Positions 44,675 through 55,942 are shown, numbered from the stretch's first letter. The stretch is 64,000 nucleotides of DNA from Terriglobia bacterium (GCA_020073345.1 JAIQFI010000001.1:279111-343110), one strand, 5' to 3'. Numbers and translations: made by a program. The notes: a model not told the origin generated them from the letters alone.

Positions 44675-45697
44675 CTACACCGGAACGCCTTCGATAATGC
44701 ATTGCGGCGCGGGCATGGGAATGATTCGCTCCAGACGGAAGCCCGATGCGGCGAACAACTCACGGAACTGCCGCTCGGTGCGCTCCATACCGCCAGGTAG
44801 CACGAGCATTTCCAAGTCGACGATTTTCGACATAGCAGGTTCGTTGCCAGCGGGCACGACCTGATCCACTACCAGCAGCCGGCCACCGGGACGAATTCCC
44901 TTGCGGCAATTGCTGAGAATCTTGATGCACTCCGGATCGTACCAATCGTGGATGATGAACTTCATGATGTAGGCGTCGGCGCCCGCGGGGACGGACTCCA
45001 AAATGTTTACGGCTTCGAGCGTGCTTCGATTCGCGAGCCGGTCCAGGATGCCCGCTTTCCTGGCGCCTTCAATCACGTGGGGCATCTCCGCTAAGGTCCC
45101 CCGCAGCTTTGGCGCTTGGTCCAGAATGGCCGCCAGCAGCGTTCCGTGACCGCCGGCCACGTCCACGATATGCTCAAAGCGCGAGAAATCATAACTCTGA
45201 ACGACCGCAGCGGCGTCACCCGAAGACAGATCCGTCATCGCCTGATTGAAATTGCCGGTCTTCTCCGGATGCTGAGCCATCCAGTCGAACATTGGCATGC
45301 CGTTCAACTTGTACGACGCCGGCTTGCCGGTTTCGACGCACCACGGCAGTTGTTCCCAAAAGCGGATGTGCCAGTCGTCGGTCAGCATCATCGCCATATG
45401 GCGGACACAGGGCTTGGCGTTCGTTCGCAGCGGCTCGGAAAGCGGAGTTTGCGCAAACCTCCCATCCTCCAGTTCCGTGAAGACCCCGACGCTCGCATTG
45501 GCGCGCAGCAGCCGGTACAGCGGACGTTCCTGGGTGCCGGTGAGCGATGCCAGTTCCTTAGGACTTTTGGGGCCAGACTCCAAATGGTCGGCGATGCCGA
45601 AATGCGCGGCTGCGGAAATCGCGCTCGACACCCACTTCCCCAGGAGCATTTGCACCAAGGCCCCGTGGGGTGGGGGCGATTGAGCTGGTTGTGACAT
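44675..45697 (-). CDS. SAM-dependent O-methyltransferase (plant-type/hydroxyneurosporene-like)
   Basis: The 340-residue protein has an N-terminal winged-helix dimerisation domain (about 10-100, 'VSSAISAAAHFGIADHLESGPKSPKELASLTGTQERPLYRLLRA') and a C-terminal Rossmann methyltransferase domain: 'IVDVAGGHGTLLAAIL' (motif I) and 'FIIHDWYDPECIKILSNCRKGIRPGGRLLVVDQV', including the catalytic His of HDW. The architecture is that of O-methyltransferase family 2. The acceptor is likely a small aromatic or isoprenoid hydroxyl but cannot be specified. A near-consensus -10 lies just upstream. Confidence 0.9.
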   Translation of the reverse strand: MSQPAQSPPPHGALVQMLLGKWVSSAISAAAHFGIADHLESGPKSPKELASLTGTQERPLYRLLRANASVGVFTELEDGRFAQTPLSEPLRTNAKPCVRHMAMMLTDDWHIRFWEQLPWCVETGKPASYKLNGMPMFDWMAQHPEKTGNFNQAMTDLSSGDAAAVVQSYDFSRFEHIVDVAGGHGTLLAAILDQAPKLRGTLAEMPHVIEGARKAGILDRLANRSTLEAVNILESVPAGADAYIMKFIIHDWYDPECIKILSNCRKGIRPGGRLLVVDQVVPAGNEPAMSKIVDLEMLVLPGGMERTERQFRELFAASGFRLERIIPMPAPQCIIEGVPV

Positions 45698-45708
45698 AAG
45701 TACCGATC

Positions 45709-45714
45709 ATTATA
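45709..45714 (-). promoter_or_regulatory. -10 element of the O-methyltransferase gene
   Basis: TATAAT on the minus strand, 11 nt before the start codon, would give an almost leaderless mRNA. No well-spaced -35 was found. Confidence 0.4.
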
Positions 45715-45720
45715 CGGGCA

Positions 45721-46689
45721 CTACCGATCGAACAGCGCAAGCTGGGGATCGTGCGGCCAGAGTTCCGGCTCGGTCCGGTGGGATTTGCGATCGAGGCCGT
45801 AACGCTTTCGGATGTTCTCGACGCGTTCCTGAATCATTGCCGGATACGCGCCGCGCAGATACGCGGTGCGCTCGTATCGTTCGCGATACTTGCGTACCAG
45901 CTCCGGAAAGCGCTCTTCGAGAAACGGCAGGAACACCTGATACGCGCAGGGCTTGAGGAACAAGATGTTCGCCCACAATGAGACCGCGCCCGCGGCTGCG
46001 GCCTCGCGCGCCAGAGCGTCCAGGCTCGACTCGTTGTCATTGATGAGAGGCATCACCGGCGCGCAACCCACCACCACCTTGAGTCCCGCGTCCGCCAGAC
46101 TGCGCACGGCGGCGAGACGAAGATCGGGGCGCGGCGCCGTCGGTTCGAGCGCGCGGGCCAATTCGCGATCGACTGTGGTCACCGTCACGGAAACCGTCAG
46201 ATAGTGCCTCCTGGCGATCTCCTTGAGCAGATCCAGGTCGCGCGGTATCAAATCGGACTTGGTCGTAATCCCGAGCCGCAGGCCGGCGAAGGCGGCGAAC
46301 ACCTCCAGCATCTTGCGCGTCACCCCGTAGCGGCGCTCGGCGGGTTGATAGGGATCGGTCGCGGTTCCGAGCGCGACGGTTTCCCCCAGCGGCAGCGCGC
46401 GTAATTCCTCGCTGAATCGAACGGCGTCGAAGGCCTTGGCGAAAATCTTGCGCTCGAACGCTTCCGGGTCGCGTAGCTCCATGAACTCGTGGGTGTAGCG
46501 CGCATAGCAATACTTGCAACCAAACTCGCAGCCGCGATAGGGGTTGATGGTCCAGCGGAAGGGCAGACGCGTGCTGTCACAGCGGGCGAGATACGAACGG
46601 GCGCCCAACTCAAAATACTCGACGCGCCGCTTGGGTTCGAGGCACGGCGCTTCGGCCGCCATGCGGGCGATGCCGATTAAGTTCGACAC
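45721..46689 (-). CDS. Radical SAM protein (SplB/Rv2578c-like)
   Basis: The 322-residue protein carries the radical SAM cysteine motif in 'NPYRGCEFGCKYCYARYTH' (CxxxCxxC) near residue 55, then 'LGTATDPYQPAERRYGVTRKMLEVFA', 'LGITTKSDLIPRDLDLLKEIA' and 'AGLKVVVGCAPVMPLINDNE'. This set matches the widespread spore-photoproduct-lyase-like radical SAM family of unknown substrate. GTG at 46689 is the first start, but its GGAGG lies almost adjacent, so ATG at 46662 is also possible. Confidence 0.88.
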   Translation of the reverse strand: MSNLIGIARMAAEAPCLEPKRRVEYFELGARSYLARCDSTRLPFRWTINPYRGCEFGCKYCYARYTHEFMELRDPEAFERKIFAKAFDAVRFSEELRALPLGETVALGTATDPYQPAERRYGVTRKMLEVFAAFAGLRLGITTKSDLIPRDLDLLKEIARRHYLTVSVTVTTVDRELARALEPTAPRPDLRLAAVRSLADAGLKVVVGCAPVMPLINDNESSLDALAREAAAAGAVSLWANILFLKPCAYQVFLPFLEERFPELVRKYRERYERTAYLRGAYPAMIQERVENIRKRYGLDRKSHRTEPELWPHDPQLALFDR

Positions 46690-46720
46690 CTCCGCATGTT
46701 CGCCTTTCCTTCGCCAACTG

Positions 46721-47206
46721 TCAAGCTGGATAGTTTCCCGCTATGTAGTTGTGAAGATGCCTGATCGTCTGCTGCTGAGACGTGATCACCCAGTTCACCA
46801 AGTCACCAATCGAAAGCATTCCAACAATGCTGTCTCCCTCGAGCACAGGAAGGTGGCGGACGCGGCGATTGGTCATGATTCGCATGGCCTCGGCAACCGT
46901 TTTTTCCGGTGTGACAAACAGCGCCGGCGTGGTCATGATTTCCCGAACGCGAGTCTCCTGCGAGCTGCGGCCCTTGAGGATCACTTTTCGGGCGTAGTCG
47001 CGCTCGGAGACAATGCCGGCGAGCTGTCCTCCGATCAGCACCACCAGGCAGCCGATCTGGCGTTCGGACATAGTCTCGATGGCACGGTAGACCGTCTCGT
47101 CCGGAGTGATGGACCAGACCTGATTCTTGCCTTTTAGTCGAAGCAGGGAGCGAACCGGTTCATCGAAGCGGATCGCATTTTCTTGAAGCGCGGGGGCGGG
47201 TTGCAT
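46721..47206 (-). CDS. CBS-domain pair protein
   Basis: The ATG (start of MQPAPALQEN) follows GGGAGG. The 161-residue cytosolic protein consists of two CBS motifs: 'VWSITPDETVYRAIETMSERQIGCLVVLIGGQLAGIVSERDYARKVIL' and 'FVTPEKTVAEAMRIMTNRRVRHLPVLEGDSIVGMLSIGDLVNWVI'. Stand-alone CBS pairs bind adenine nucleotides or SAM and regulate partner proteins. No partner is adjacent. It is divergent from the MBL-fold gene. Confidence 0.9.
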   Translation of the reverse strand: MQPAPALQENAIRFDEPVRSLLRLKGKNQVWSITPDETVYRAIETMSERQIGCLVVLIGGQLAGIVSERDYARKVILKGRSSQETRVREIMTTPALFVTPEKTVAEAMRIMTNRRVRHLPVLEGDSIVGMLSIGDLVNWVITSQQQTIRHLHNYIAGNYPA

Positions 47207-47308
47207 AGTGGACCTCCCGCCCGAATCATCCGCCCTGATTTCGAGAGAGTCAAGGGGATCCGGCAACCCTCCGGTCGATCGCCGGTTGCTATATACTGGC
47301 TCCTGTTT

Positions 47309-48751
47309 ATGATCAAGAAATCGATGGCTGTTCTGGCGGTGCTGGTGGGATCTTCATGGATTGCATCGTCCTGGCAGAATGACGCGAAGTCAGTGATCGC
47401 CACGGCGGCTAAAGCGATCGGAGCGGAGAATCTCAAGAGTATCGAGTACTCCGGCTCGGGTTACGATTTCACGCTGGGGCAGGCTCCGAATCCCAGTTCG
47501 CCGTGGCCGAAGTTTAACGACAAGACGTACACACGGCTGATCGGCTTCGAGCCCCTGGGTTCGCGGATGCAGAGAGTACGTACACAGGCCGAGAATCCTC
47601 CGCGCGGCGGCGGCCAGCAGCCGGTCATTGGCGAGCAGCAGCAGAACCAGGTGGTCGCGCCCGGTTCCCCGCAAGCCGCGACCTTGATGGATGACCTGAT
47701 GATGTCGGTGCCCTACGGATTCCTGCGGGCGGCATCGGCGGCTCCGGACACGAAGGTGACGTCCAAAACCGTGGGCGGGAAGAAGTACTCGGTCCTGACG
47801 TTCACCGCTCTGAACAAGGCTCCGGCCAGCGGCTACCTCAACAATCAGGGCATTCTCGAGCGCGTGGAGACCAAGATCGACAACAACGTCCTCGGCGATA
47901 TTCCGTTCGAGACGACGTTCGACGGATACAAAGATTTCGGCGGCGTGAAATTCCCCACCCACATCGTCCAGAAGCAGGGCGGGTTTCCGGTTCTGGATCT
48001 CACGATCACCGACGTAAAACCCAACGTTCCTGTCAGTATTGATCAAGGCAAAGGTGGCGCTCCGGCGGCAGCGCCTGCGGCGGCGACCTCTGAAAAGCTG
48101 GGTGACGGCGTGTACCTCATCCTCGGCGGCTACGGAGCACTGGCGGTCGAGATGACGGATCACATTGTTGTCGTGGAAGGTCCGCAGAGCGATCAGCGCG
48201 CCGACGCCGTGATCGCCGAAGCCAAGCGGCTGATTCCGAACAAGCCGATCCGCTACGTGGTCAACACCCACTCGCATTTCGACCACGCCGGCGGCCTGCG
48301 GGCGTTCGTGGCCGAAGGAGCCACCGTCATCACGCAGGAGATCAACAAGCCGTACTACGAGAAAATCTGGGCGAATCCACACACACTGAGTCCAGACAAG
48401 CTCGCCAAGGCTCCGAAGAAGCCCGCCTTCAAAACCGTGGGCGAAAAGATGGTCCTGACGGACGGAACGCACACCATCGAGCTGTATCATATGACCAACT
48501 TCCTGCATCACGACGGCATGCTGCTGGCGTACCTGCCCAAGGAAAAGATTCTGCTCGAAGCCGACGCGTTCAATCCGCCGGCACAGGTGTTGACCCAGAC
48601 ACCGGCGACCATCAGTCCTTATAATCAGAGCCTGGCGGCGAACATCGAACGCCTGAAACTGGACGTCCAACGCATTATTCCGGTCCACTTGCCGGCCGAC
48701 AACCGCAAGGTGACCATGACAGAGCTAATGAAAGCGATCGGAAAGGGGTGA
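47309..48751 (+). CDS. Exported MBL-fold metallo-hydrolase with N-terminal lipoprotein-like domain
   Basis: The ATG at 47309 opens a signal peptide (MIKKSMAVLAVLVGSSWIASSW). Residues about 25-290 form a beta-rich domain with a Gly/Gln-rich loop ('PPRGGGQQPVIGEQQQNQ') and a 'GKGGAPAAAPAAA' linker. Residues about 300-480 are the metallo-beta-lactamase core: 'GDGVYLILGGYGALAVEM', the zinc motif 'VVNTHSHFDHAGGLRAFV', 'EADAFNPPAQ' and 'VIIPVHLPADNRK'-like end. The enzyme is probably a periplasmic hydrolase; the substrate is unknown. It heads an exported cluster running to 51.8 kb. Confidence 0.88.
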   Translation: MIKKSMAVLAVLVGSSWIASSWQNDAKSVIATAAKAIGAENLKSIEYSGSGYDFTLGQAPNPSSPWPKFNDKTYTRLIGFEPLGSRMQRVRTQAENPPRGGGQQPVIGEQQQNQVVAPGSPQAATLMDDLMMSVPYGFLRAASAAPDTKVTSKTVGGKKYSVLTFTALNKAPASGYLNNQGILERVETKIDNNVLGDIPFETTFDGYKDFGGVKFPTHIVQKQGGFPVLDLTITDVKPNVPVSIDQGKGGAPAAAPAAATSEKLGDGVYLILGGYGALAVEMTDHIVVVEGPQSDQRADAVIAEAKRLIPNKPIRYVVNTHSHFDHAGGLRAFVAEGATVITQEINKPYYEKIWANPHTLSPDKLAKAPKKPAFKTVGEKMVLTDGTHTIELYHMTNFLHHDGMLLAYLPKEKILLEADAFNPPAQVLTQTPATISPYNQSLAANIERLKLDVQRIIPVHLPADNRKVTMTELMKAIGKG

Positions 48752-48755
48752 CAGC

Positions 48756-50024
48756 ATGAAACGCAATTTGTACGTAGGCGCCGCGTTCCTGGGAACGCTG
48801 GGCGGGCTGTGGATCGGATCAGAAGTTCTCGCCAAGCGAGCCGAAGGCGCGAGCGTGATGGCTCCGCGCTTCGAAGTGGATCCGCTGTGGCCCAAGCCTC
48901 TGCCCAATCACTGGATTCTTGGCCAGACCATCGGCGTGTCGGTGGACGCGCAGGATCACGTGTGGATCATCCATCGCGCCGGATCGCTTGAAGCCGGTGA
49001 GGTGCACGCCACCACGACGCCGCCGACGGCTCAATGCTGCGCGCCGGCGCCGCCCGTTCTCGAATTCGATCAGGCGGGCAACCTTCTCCATCATTGGGGT
49101 GGTCCCGGAGACGGATACAACTGGCCGGACTCGAACCACGGCATCACGGTCGATTACAAAGGCAATGTCTGGATCGGCGGCAACGGCCGCGGGGCTGCCG
49201 CGGCGGCCACGAAGGACGGTAAGGGCAAGCAGGCCAAACAGGAATTCAAGCTGGAAGAGGGACAGGTCGGCGGCGTGCAGCCGTTCAACGACAACATGGT
49301 CCTGAAGTTCACCCAGGAGGGCAAATTCCTGATGCAGATCGGCAAACCAGGTCGCAGCAAAGGCAGCAACGACACCGAAAACCTGCGGCTGCCGGCCAAG
49401 CTGACGATCGATCCCAAGACCAACGAGCTATATGTGGCCGACGGCTATGGCAATCATCGCGTGATCGTGTTCGACGCCGATACCGGGAAGTACAAGCGGC
49501 ATTGGGGCGCGTATGGCAAACGTCCAGACGACGTAGATCAGGGCCCGTACAATCCTTCGGCGCCGCCGCCTCAGCAGTTCCGCAATCCGGTGCATTGCGC
49601 CGAGCTGTCGGTCGACAACATGTTGTATGTCTGCGATCGCGTGAATGACCGCGTGCAGGTGTTCAAACCGGACGGAACATATATCAAGGAGATGTTCTAC
49701 GAAAAAGAGACGCTCGGTTCCGGATCCGCGTGGGACATCGCCTTCTCGAAAGATCCGCAGCAAAAGTACATCTACCTGGCGGACGGCGAAAACGACCGGG
49801 TGCACATCATTGACCGCCAGTCGCTGGAACTGCTCACAACGTTCGGCGAAGGCGGACGCCAGCCTGGCGAATTCTACGGCGTGCACAGCATCGCGGTCGA
49901 CTCGAAGGGCAACATCTATACCACCGAGACTTATCGCGGCCAGCGCGTGCAGCGGTTCCTGTACAAGGGACTGGCGGCCGTCACCAAGAAGGATCAGGGC
50001 GTGGTCTGGCCCGCCAAGAAATAG
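48756..50024 (+). CDS. Exported NHL-repeat six-bladed propeller protein
   Basis: The 422-residue protein has a signal peptide (about 1-26). NHL-type blades begin near residue 60 ('GVSVDAQDHVWIIHRAGSLE', 'GITVDYKGNVWIGGNGRG', 'LTIDPKTNELYVADGYGNHRVIVFDADTGKYKRHWG', 'SVDNMLYVCDRVNDRVQVFKPDG', 'IAVDSKGNIYTTETYRGQRVQRF'). A Lys-rich insertion 'ATKDGKGKQAKQEFKLE' interrupts one blade. The fold resembles peptidylglycine-lyase-like and scaffolding propellers; no catalytic motif is evident. It starts 4 nt after the MBL gene. Confidence 0.87.
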   Translation: MKRNLYVGAAFLGTLGGLWIGSEVLAKRAEGASVMAPRFEVDPLWPKPLPNHWILGQTIGVSVDAQDHVWIIHRAGSLEAGEVHATTTPPTAQCCAPAPPVLEFDQAGNLLHHWGGPGDGYNWPDSNHGITVDYKGNVWIGGNGRGAAAAATKDGKGKQAKQEFKLEEGQVGGVQPFNDNMVLKFTQEGKFLMQIGKPGRSKGSNDTENLRLPAKLTIDPKTNELYVADGYGNHRVIVFDADTGKYKRHWGAYGKRPDDVDQGPYNPSAPPPQQFRNPVHCAELSVDNMLYVCDRVNDRVQVFKPDGTYIKEMFYEKETLGSGSAWDIAFSKDPQQKYIYLADGENDRVHIIDRQSLELLTTFGEGGRQPGEFYGVHSIAVDSKGNIYTTETYRGQRVQRFLYKGLAAVTKKDQGVVWPAKK

Positions 50025-50033
50025 GAGAGTCTC

Positions 50034-50651
50034 ATGAGGATATTGAGTAAAACGATTTTGGGCGGGGCCGTAGTGCTGTTCGCCCTTTCGGCGCAGCAGC
50101 CGACCTGTAACAAGTGCAATGCCAGCTACGTGAGCAACGAGGAGATCCAGGCGTATCTAAAACGGGCTCAGGACAACGGTCTCGTGGATCAGCAGACTCG
50201 CGCGGTGAGTATCGGGAAGGCCAACATCGGGATCGGCGTGGTGTATCGCGGCAAGCTGGACAAGCCCGCGAACGATTCCGTCGCCGAGCACGATCTGGTG
50301 AGCGAGGTGTATCACGTGATCGACGGGTCGGCGACGCTGGTCACGGGCCCCGATATCGCCGACATGACGCGCCGGCCTGCCGACCTGCAGACGGTCCGCG
50401 AGTTCAACGGACCGGGCAACGGCGGCTCGACCATTCGCAACGGCGTGACGCACGAGCTCAAAGCGGGCGATGTGATCGTGATTCCCGCGGGCACCGGGCA
50501 CTGGTTCACCAAGATCGACGATCACATTCGCTACGTCATGGTGCGGATCGACCCGGACAAGGTGCTGCCGTTGAAGGATGAGGCTGCATCGCAGGCGTAT
50601 CTGAAGAGTCCTGTGACCAACGGAAAAGGTAAGGGCAAAGGGAAGCAATAG
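50034..50651 (+). CDS. Exported cupin-domain protein
   Basis: The 205-residue protein has a signal peptide (MRILSKTILGGAVVLFALSA), a CNKC pair just after it, and a single cupin barrel (about 70-175): 'AEHDLVSEVYHVIDGSATLVTG' supplies His/Glu metal ligands and 'KAGDVIVIPAGTGHWFTKIDD' the second cupin motif. It ends in a Gly/Lys tail (NGKGKGKGKQ). Likely a metal-binding isomerase, dioxygenase or sugar-binding protein of the periplasm. It is 9 nt after the NHL gene. Confidence 0.88.
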   Translation: MRILSKTILGGAVVLFALSAQQPTCNKCNASYVSNEEIQAYLKRAQDNGLVDQQTRAVSIGKANIGIGVVYRGKLDKPANDSVAEHDLVSEVYHVIDGSATLVTGPDIADMTRRPADLQTVREFNGPGNGGSTIRNGVTHELKAGDVIVIPAGTGHWFTKIDDHIRYVMVRIDPDKVLPLKDEAASQAYLKSPVTNGKGKGKGKQ

Positions 50652-50660
50652 GAAAAATGC

Positions 50661-52628
<1,968 letters not shown>

Positions 52629-52637
52629 CCGACTAGT

Positions 52638-52832
52638 TTAGGCCACGCGGCGGATGATGGTGAACGGCAGCGTCACAATGGCCCAAACCAGATGCAGCAC
52701 CCCGCCGACGGCAATCCCGACCAGGCGGAAGGGCAGCAGAATCAGCCAGACGATTGGGTAGAGTACCAGCGCGGCTAGGGCCAGGGGCCAACAAAGTACG
52801 AATAAGATGCACCAAAGCAGAAAAGTGAACAT
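52638..52832 (-). CDS. Small double-spanning membrane protein
   Basis: The 64-residue protein has two or three hydrophobic stretches (MFTFLLWCILFVLCWPLALAALVLYPIVWLILLPF, then 'GIAVGGVLHLVWAIVTLPFTIIRRVA') and a basic C-terminus. It is 9 nt upstream of the PAP2 gene and in the same orientation, so probably co-expressed. No family is known to me. Confidence 0.6.
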   Translation of the reverse strand: MFTFLLWCILFVLCWPLALAALVLYPIVWLILLPFRLVGIAVGGVLHLVWAIVTLPFTIIRRVA

Positions 52833-52871
52833 CCTGATCTAACGTACGCAGGCGGGGCAAAGAAAGTTCCG

Positions 52872-53771
52872 CTATTGGACTGCATCGGCCGCGTGGTACG
52901 AACTTCGGACCAGAGGACCGCTTTCCACGTGCCGGAAGCCCATCTCGTAGCCTTGGCGCTTCAATTCCGCGAACTCTTCCATCGGGACGTAACGGATGAT
53001 CGGCAAGTGCTTGGCAGACGGCCGTAAGTATTGTCCCAGCGTGAGGATATCGACGTTGGCCGTCCGCAGATCGCGCATCACGGTGGCGACTTCGTCGAGA
53101 GTTTCGCCCAGCCCAAGCATCAACCCTGACTTGGTTGGGGTGCCGGGCGCAGTTTTTTTGACATACGCCAGCATATCGAGCGACCGCTCGTAGCGCGCGC
53201 CCAAACGAACCTGGCGATAGAGGCGCGGCACGGTCTCGGTGTTGTGATTGAGGATGTCCGGCGCCGCGTCGAGCACTGTGTCCATGGCCGCGTGCGAGCC
53301 CTGGAAATCCGGCACGAGCACCTCGACACCGCAGCCCCCGTTTTCATGAGCCCGCTCACGAATGGCGCGAATGGTCAGCGCGAACAGCTCGGCGCCGCCG
53401 TCCTTGCGGTCGTCGCGATTCACGCTGGTGATGACAGCGAACTTCAACCCGAGAGCTGCGCAGGCTTCGGCTACACGCCGAGGCTCGTCATAATCCACCG
53501 GCTGAGGTCCACCTTTTTGCACCGCGCAAAATCCGCAGCGGCGGGTGCAGACGTTGCCCAGGATCATGAAAGTGGCGGTGCGCCGATTCCAACAGTCGCC
53601 GATGTTGGGGCAGGCCGCGCTCTCACATACCGTGTGGAGCTGCAGATCCTCAACTAATTGCTTGAGCTGGCGATAGTTGTCGCCCACGGGAGCGGGCGCG
53701 CGCAGCCAAGCTGGACGCTGCCCTCCGGGCAGCACGGAGCCGCGCGATTTACTGTCAATCCTGACGAGCAC
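52872..53771 (-). CDS. lipA: Lipoyl synthase
   Basis: The 299-residue radical SAM enzyme has both cluster motifs: auxiliary C49-x4-C54-x5-C60 (CESAACPNIGDCW) and radical SAM C75-x3-C79-x2-C82 (CTRRCGFCAV). It inserts two sulfurs into protein-bound octanoate. 'GTPTKSGLMLGLGETLDEVATVMRDLRTANVDILTLGQYLRPS' is the conserved core. A GTG start is used. The C-terminal Ser of the family end is in 'GPLVRSSYHA'. It is 6 nt after ftcD. Confidence 0.96.
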   Translation of the reverse strand: MLVRIDSKSRGSVLPGGQRPAWLRAPAPVGDNYRQLKQLVEDLQLHTVCESAACPNIGDCWNRRTATFMILGNVCTRRCGFCAVQKGGPQPVDYDEPRRVAEACAALGLKFAVITSVNRDDRKDGGAELFALTIRAIRERAHENGGCGVEVLVPDFQGSHAAMDTVLDAAPDILNHNTETVPRLYRQVRLGARYERSLDMLAYVKKTAPGTPTKSGLMLGLGETLDEVATVMRDLRTANVDILTLGQYLRPSAKHLPIIRYVPMEEFAELKRQGYEMGFRHVESGPLVRSSYHAADAVQ

Positions 53772-53777
53772 CTACCT

Positions 53778-54647
53778 TCATCCTAACAACTCAGCGATTC
53801 TGGTCTCCAAAATCCTCGATTCTGAGAAGCTTTCCGCATGCCGGAAGAATTTGGGAGCCATTTCGTAGGCGCGGCGCGGGATGAACCCGATGATCTCGCC
53901 AGCCACAGCTTCGGTCCCATGCTCGCGAGCGGCGGAGGCGATCGTTTCGTAGACACGCTCCAGCGGCGTCTCCGCGAAGTTGGTCAGGTTCATGGAAACC
54001 TGGGCGCAATCGCGCGACGCTAGATAGATGCCCATGGCTTTCACGTGAGGAAACCCGCCGGAGGACTCTCGGATTTTGCGGGCGATGGCTTGCGCGATCG
54101 CGGCATCGCGCGTCGCGAGCTGGACGTTGTAAGCGATCAGGATTCCGCGAGCTCCCACCATGGACGCGCCCGCCGTGGGGTGTGCTGCGAGGTTTCCGAC
54201 GTCGGGCGGCGCGCCGTCGAAGTCCTTCCTTCGCACGCGTTCAAGACGTTGCCGTCCGGGACTGCGAGCGGCGTGCTCATAGAAGTACACCGGTACGCCG
54301 CAGCGCCGCCAGATCTCTTCGCCCGCGCGATGCGCCGCGGCGACGGCCTCATCCATCGTCGAATCGTCCAAGGGAATAAACGGAATCACGTCGGCCGCGC
54401 CCACCCGGGGATGGACGCCCTGGTGCGCGGAGAGGTCGATCAGTTCCGCGGCCTTCCCCGTCCCGCGCACCGCGGCCTCGACAACCACGTCAGGAGTTCC
54501 GGCGAAGGTCATCACGCTGCGGTTATGATCGGTGTCCGATTCCCAGCCGAGCAGCAGGACGCCGGGAGTCTGCGCAATCGCGTCCGCGATCGCACGCACC
54601 ACGGCTTGATCGCGGCCCTCGGAAAAGTTCGGAACGCATTCCAGCAT
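53778..54647 (-). CDS. ftcD: Glutamate formimidoyltransferase
   Basis: The 289-residue protein is the formiminotransferase part only ('MLECVPNFSEGRDQAVVRAIADAI', 'DTDHNRSVMTFAG', 'AAELIDLSAHQGVHPRVGAADVIPFIPL', 'ASRDCAQVSMNLTNFAETPLERVYE'). It transfers the formimino group from formiminoglutamate to tetrahydrofolate in histidine breakdown. The cyclodeaminase domain of bifunctional FtcD is absent. hut genes are not in the window. Confidence 0.92.
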   Translation of the reverse strand: MLECVPNFSEGRDQAVVRAIADAIAQTPGVLLLGWESDTDHNRSVMTFAGTPDVVVEAAVRGTGKAAELIDLSAHQGVHPRVGAADVIPFIPLDDSTMDEAVAAAHRAGEEIWRRCGVPVYFYEHAARSPGRQRLERVRRKDFDGAPPDVGNLAAHPTAGASMVGARGILIAYNVQLATRDAAIAQAIARKIRESSGGFPHVKAMGIYLASRDCAQVSMNLTNFAETPLERVYETIASAAREHGTEAVAGEIIGFIPRRAYEMAPKFFRHAESFSESRILETRIAELLG

Positions 54648-54665
54648 CGCGTACGATCATAAAGA

Positions 54666-55400
54666 GTGCCCACCCTCGGACGCAAGAAAGAGCCACGCAA
54701 GAAGACACTAGATCGAGTGCTGTCACAGGCCGGAGTAGGCTCGCGCAAGGAAGCCCGGCAGTGGATCGGCGCGGGACGCGTGGCGGTGGATGGCAAGAAG
54801 ATCCAGACGCCGGACGCCTGGGTCGACCCGCAACATCAGCGTGTCACGCTGGACGGCCGGCCGTTACGCGCGGCCAGGAAGATCTACCTCCTGCTGTACA
54901 AGCCCAAGGGCTACGTCACCACCTACAAAGACCCCGATGGCCGTCCGACGGTTTACGATCTACTCAAAGACGTTCCGGAAAAGGTATTTTCCGCGGGCCG
55001 GCTGGACCTGGATTCAAGCGGCCTGCTGATCTTCACCAACGACGGTGAATTCGCCGATCACATCACCAGTCCGGAGTCGCATGTGCCGAAGACGTACTTG
55101 GTCAAGGCTTCGATGCTGCTCACCGACGACCAGCTCGATCAGTTGCGCCGCGGCGTGGTTCTGACGGATGGCCTTACGCGGCCGGCCGAGGTAAAACGCA
55201 TCCGCGATTCGGGCCGCTACACGTTTTTCGAGATCACGATTACAGAGGGGCGCAATCGCCAGGTCCGGCGGATGGTAGAAACGCTGGGGGCCAAAGTCCT
55301 GAAGCTGGTCCGAACGGGGATCGGGAGCATCCGGATCGGGGATTTGCAGATCGGGAAATACCGTGCGCTAAGCGACCGGGAACTTCGCGGACTTGCCTAG
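54666..55400 (+). CDS. RsuA/RluB-family pseudouridine synthase
   Basis: A GTG start gives 244 residues: a basic N-terminus, an S4 RNA-binding domain (about 14-60, 'LDRVLSQAGVGSRKEARQWIGAGRVAVDGKKI') and the synthase domain with catalytic Asp in 'SAGRLDLDSSGLLIFTNDGEF', then 'KTYLVKA' and 'EGRNRQVRRMVETLGAKVLKLVRTGIG'. It isomerises uridine in rRNA; the exact position (16S RsuA versus 23S RluB/RluE) cannot be told from sequence. It is divergent from ftcD. Confidence 0.93.
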   Translation: MPTLGRKKEPRKKTLDRVLSQAGVGSRKEARQWIGAGRVAVDGKKIQTPDAWVDPQHQRVTLDGRPLRAARKIYLLLYKPKGYVTTYKDPDGRPTVYDLLKDVPEKVFSAGRLDLDSSGLLIFTNDGEFADHITSPESHVPKTYLVKASMLLTDDQLDQLRRGVVLTDGLTRPAEVKRIRDSGRYTFFEITITEGRNRQVRRMVETLGAKVLKLVRTGIGSIRIGDLQIGKYRALSDRELRGLA

Positions 55401-55759
55401 TTCTTGCCCGGCGTGGAAAACGGTTCCAGTTCGCCGGTGTCCTGTCCGCGGCGGCCTGGCAATGCGTCCAGCACTTGCGGCAATTCCAGGTCGCCACCGC
55501 GCCCGTACCGGTTCAGAGTGATCGCGGCCGCGTGCAGGATTACGCCCAGTCCGATCCAAAGCTGCCAGTGAGAAAAAGTGCCCGTAATGTCAAACTGGCC
55601 GGCCAAGCCCATGTCTGAAGCCAGGCGCCAGAACCCGAGCGAGTAGGCCATCAGGGACGCCGGCACGAGGAGCGCGCCGAAAGCCGCCGATACTGCCCGA
55701 TTGGTACCCCTCCGATGCTGCCGTGGGCGACCCTGTGGAAAACGGATCTTGACAATCAT
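55397..55759 (-). CDS. Small 2TM-domain protein
   Basis: The 120-residue protein has a basic N-terminus (MIVKIRFPQGRPRQHRRG), two membrane helices (about 24-50 and 65-83) and a soluble tail ending 'GELEPFSTPGKN'. Layout resembles small two-transmembrane-domain (2TM) proteins of unknown role. Its 3' end overlaps the convergent pseudouridine synthase gene by 4 nt. The start is the first ATG; no strong RBS noticed. Confidence 0.6.
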   Translation of the reverse strand: MIVKIRFPQGRPRQHRRGTNRAVSAAFGALLVPASLMAYSLGFWRLASDMGLAGQFDITGTFSHWQLWIGLGVILHAAAITLNRYGRGGDLELPQVLDALPGRRGQDTGELEPFSTPGKN

Positions 55760-55942
55760 AACCCTACATCGCCAGATTCATTTTACCAGGAATAGGTTTC
55801 AAGAACTTTTTGTTCCAGTTCCGGGACATGGGAAGTCTAACATCAGAATGCTGGCATGTTCTGTCGAACGGGCGGCTGACCCGCCGATGGCAGCGGAGTG
55901 TTAGAATCTCAGCAGTCTTTATCTGGGGGCGGAGGAGAAGCG

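Noticed and set aside
45702..45740. Complete -35/-10 promoter for the O-methyltransferase gene
   Set aside because: Only the TATAAT is convincing; candidate -35 boxes are at 14 or 20 nt.
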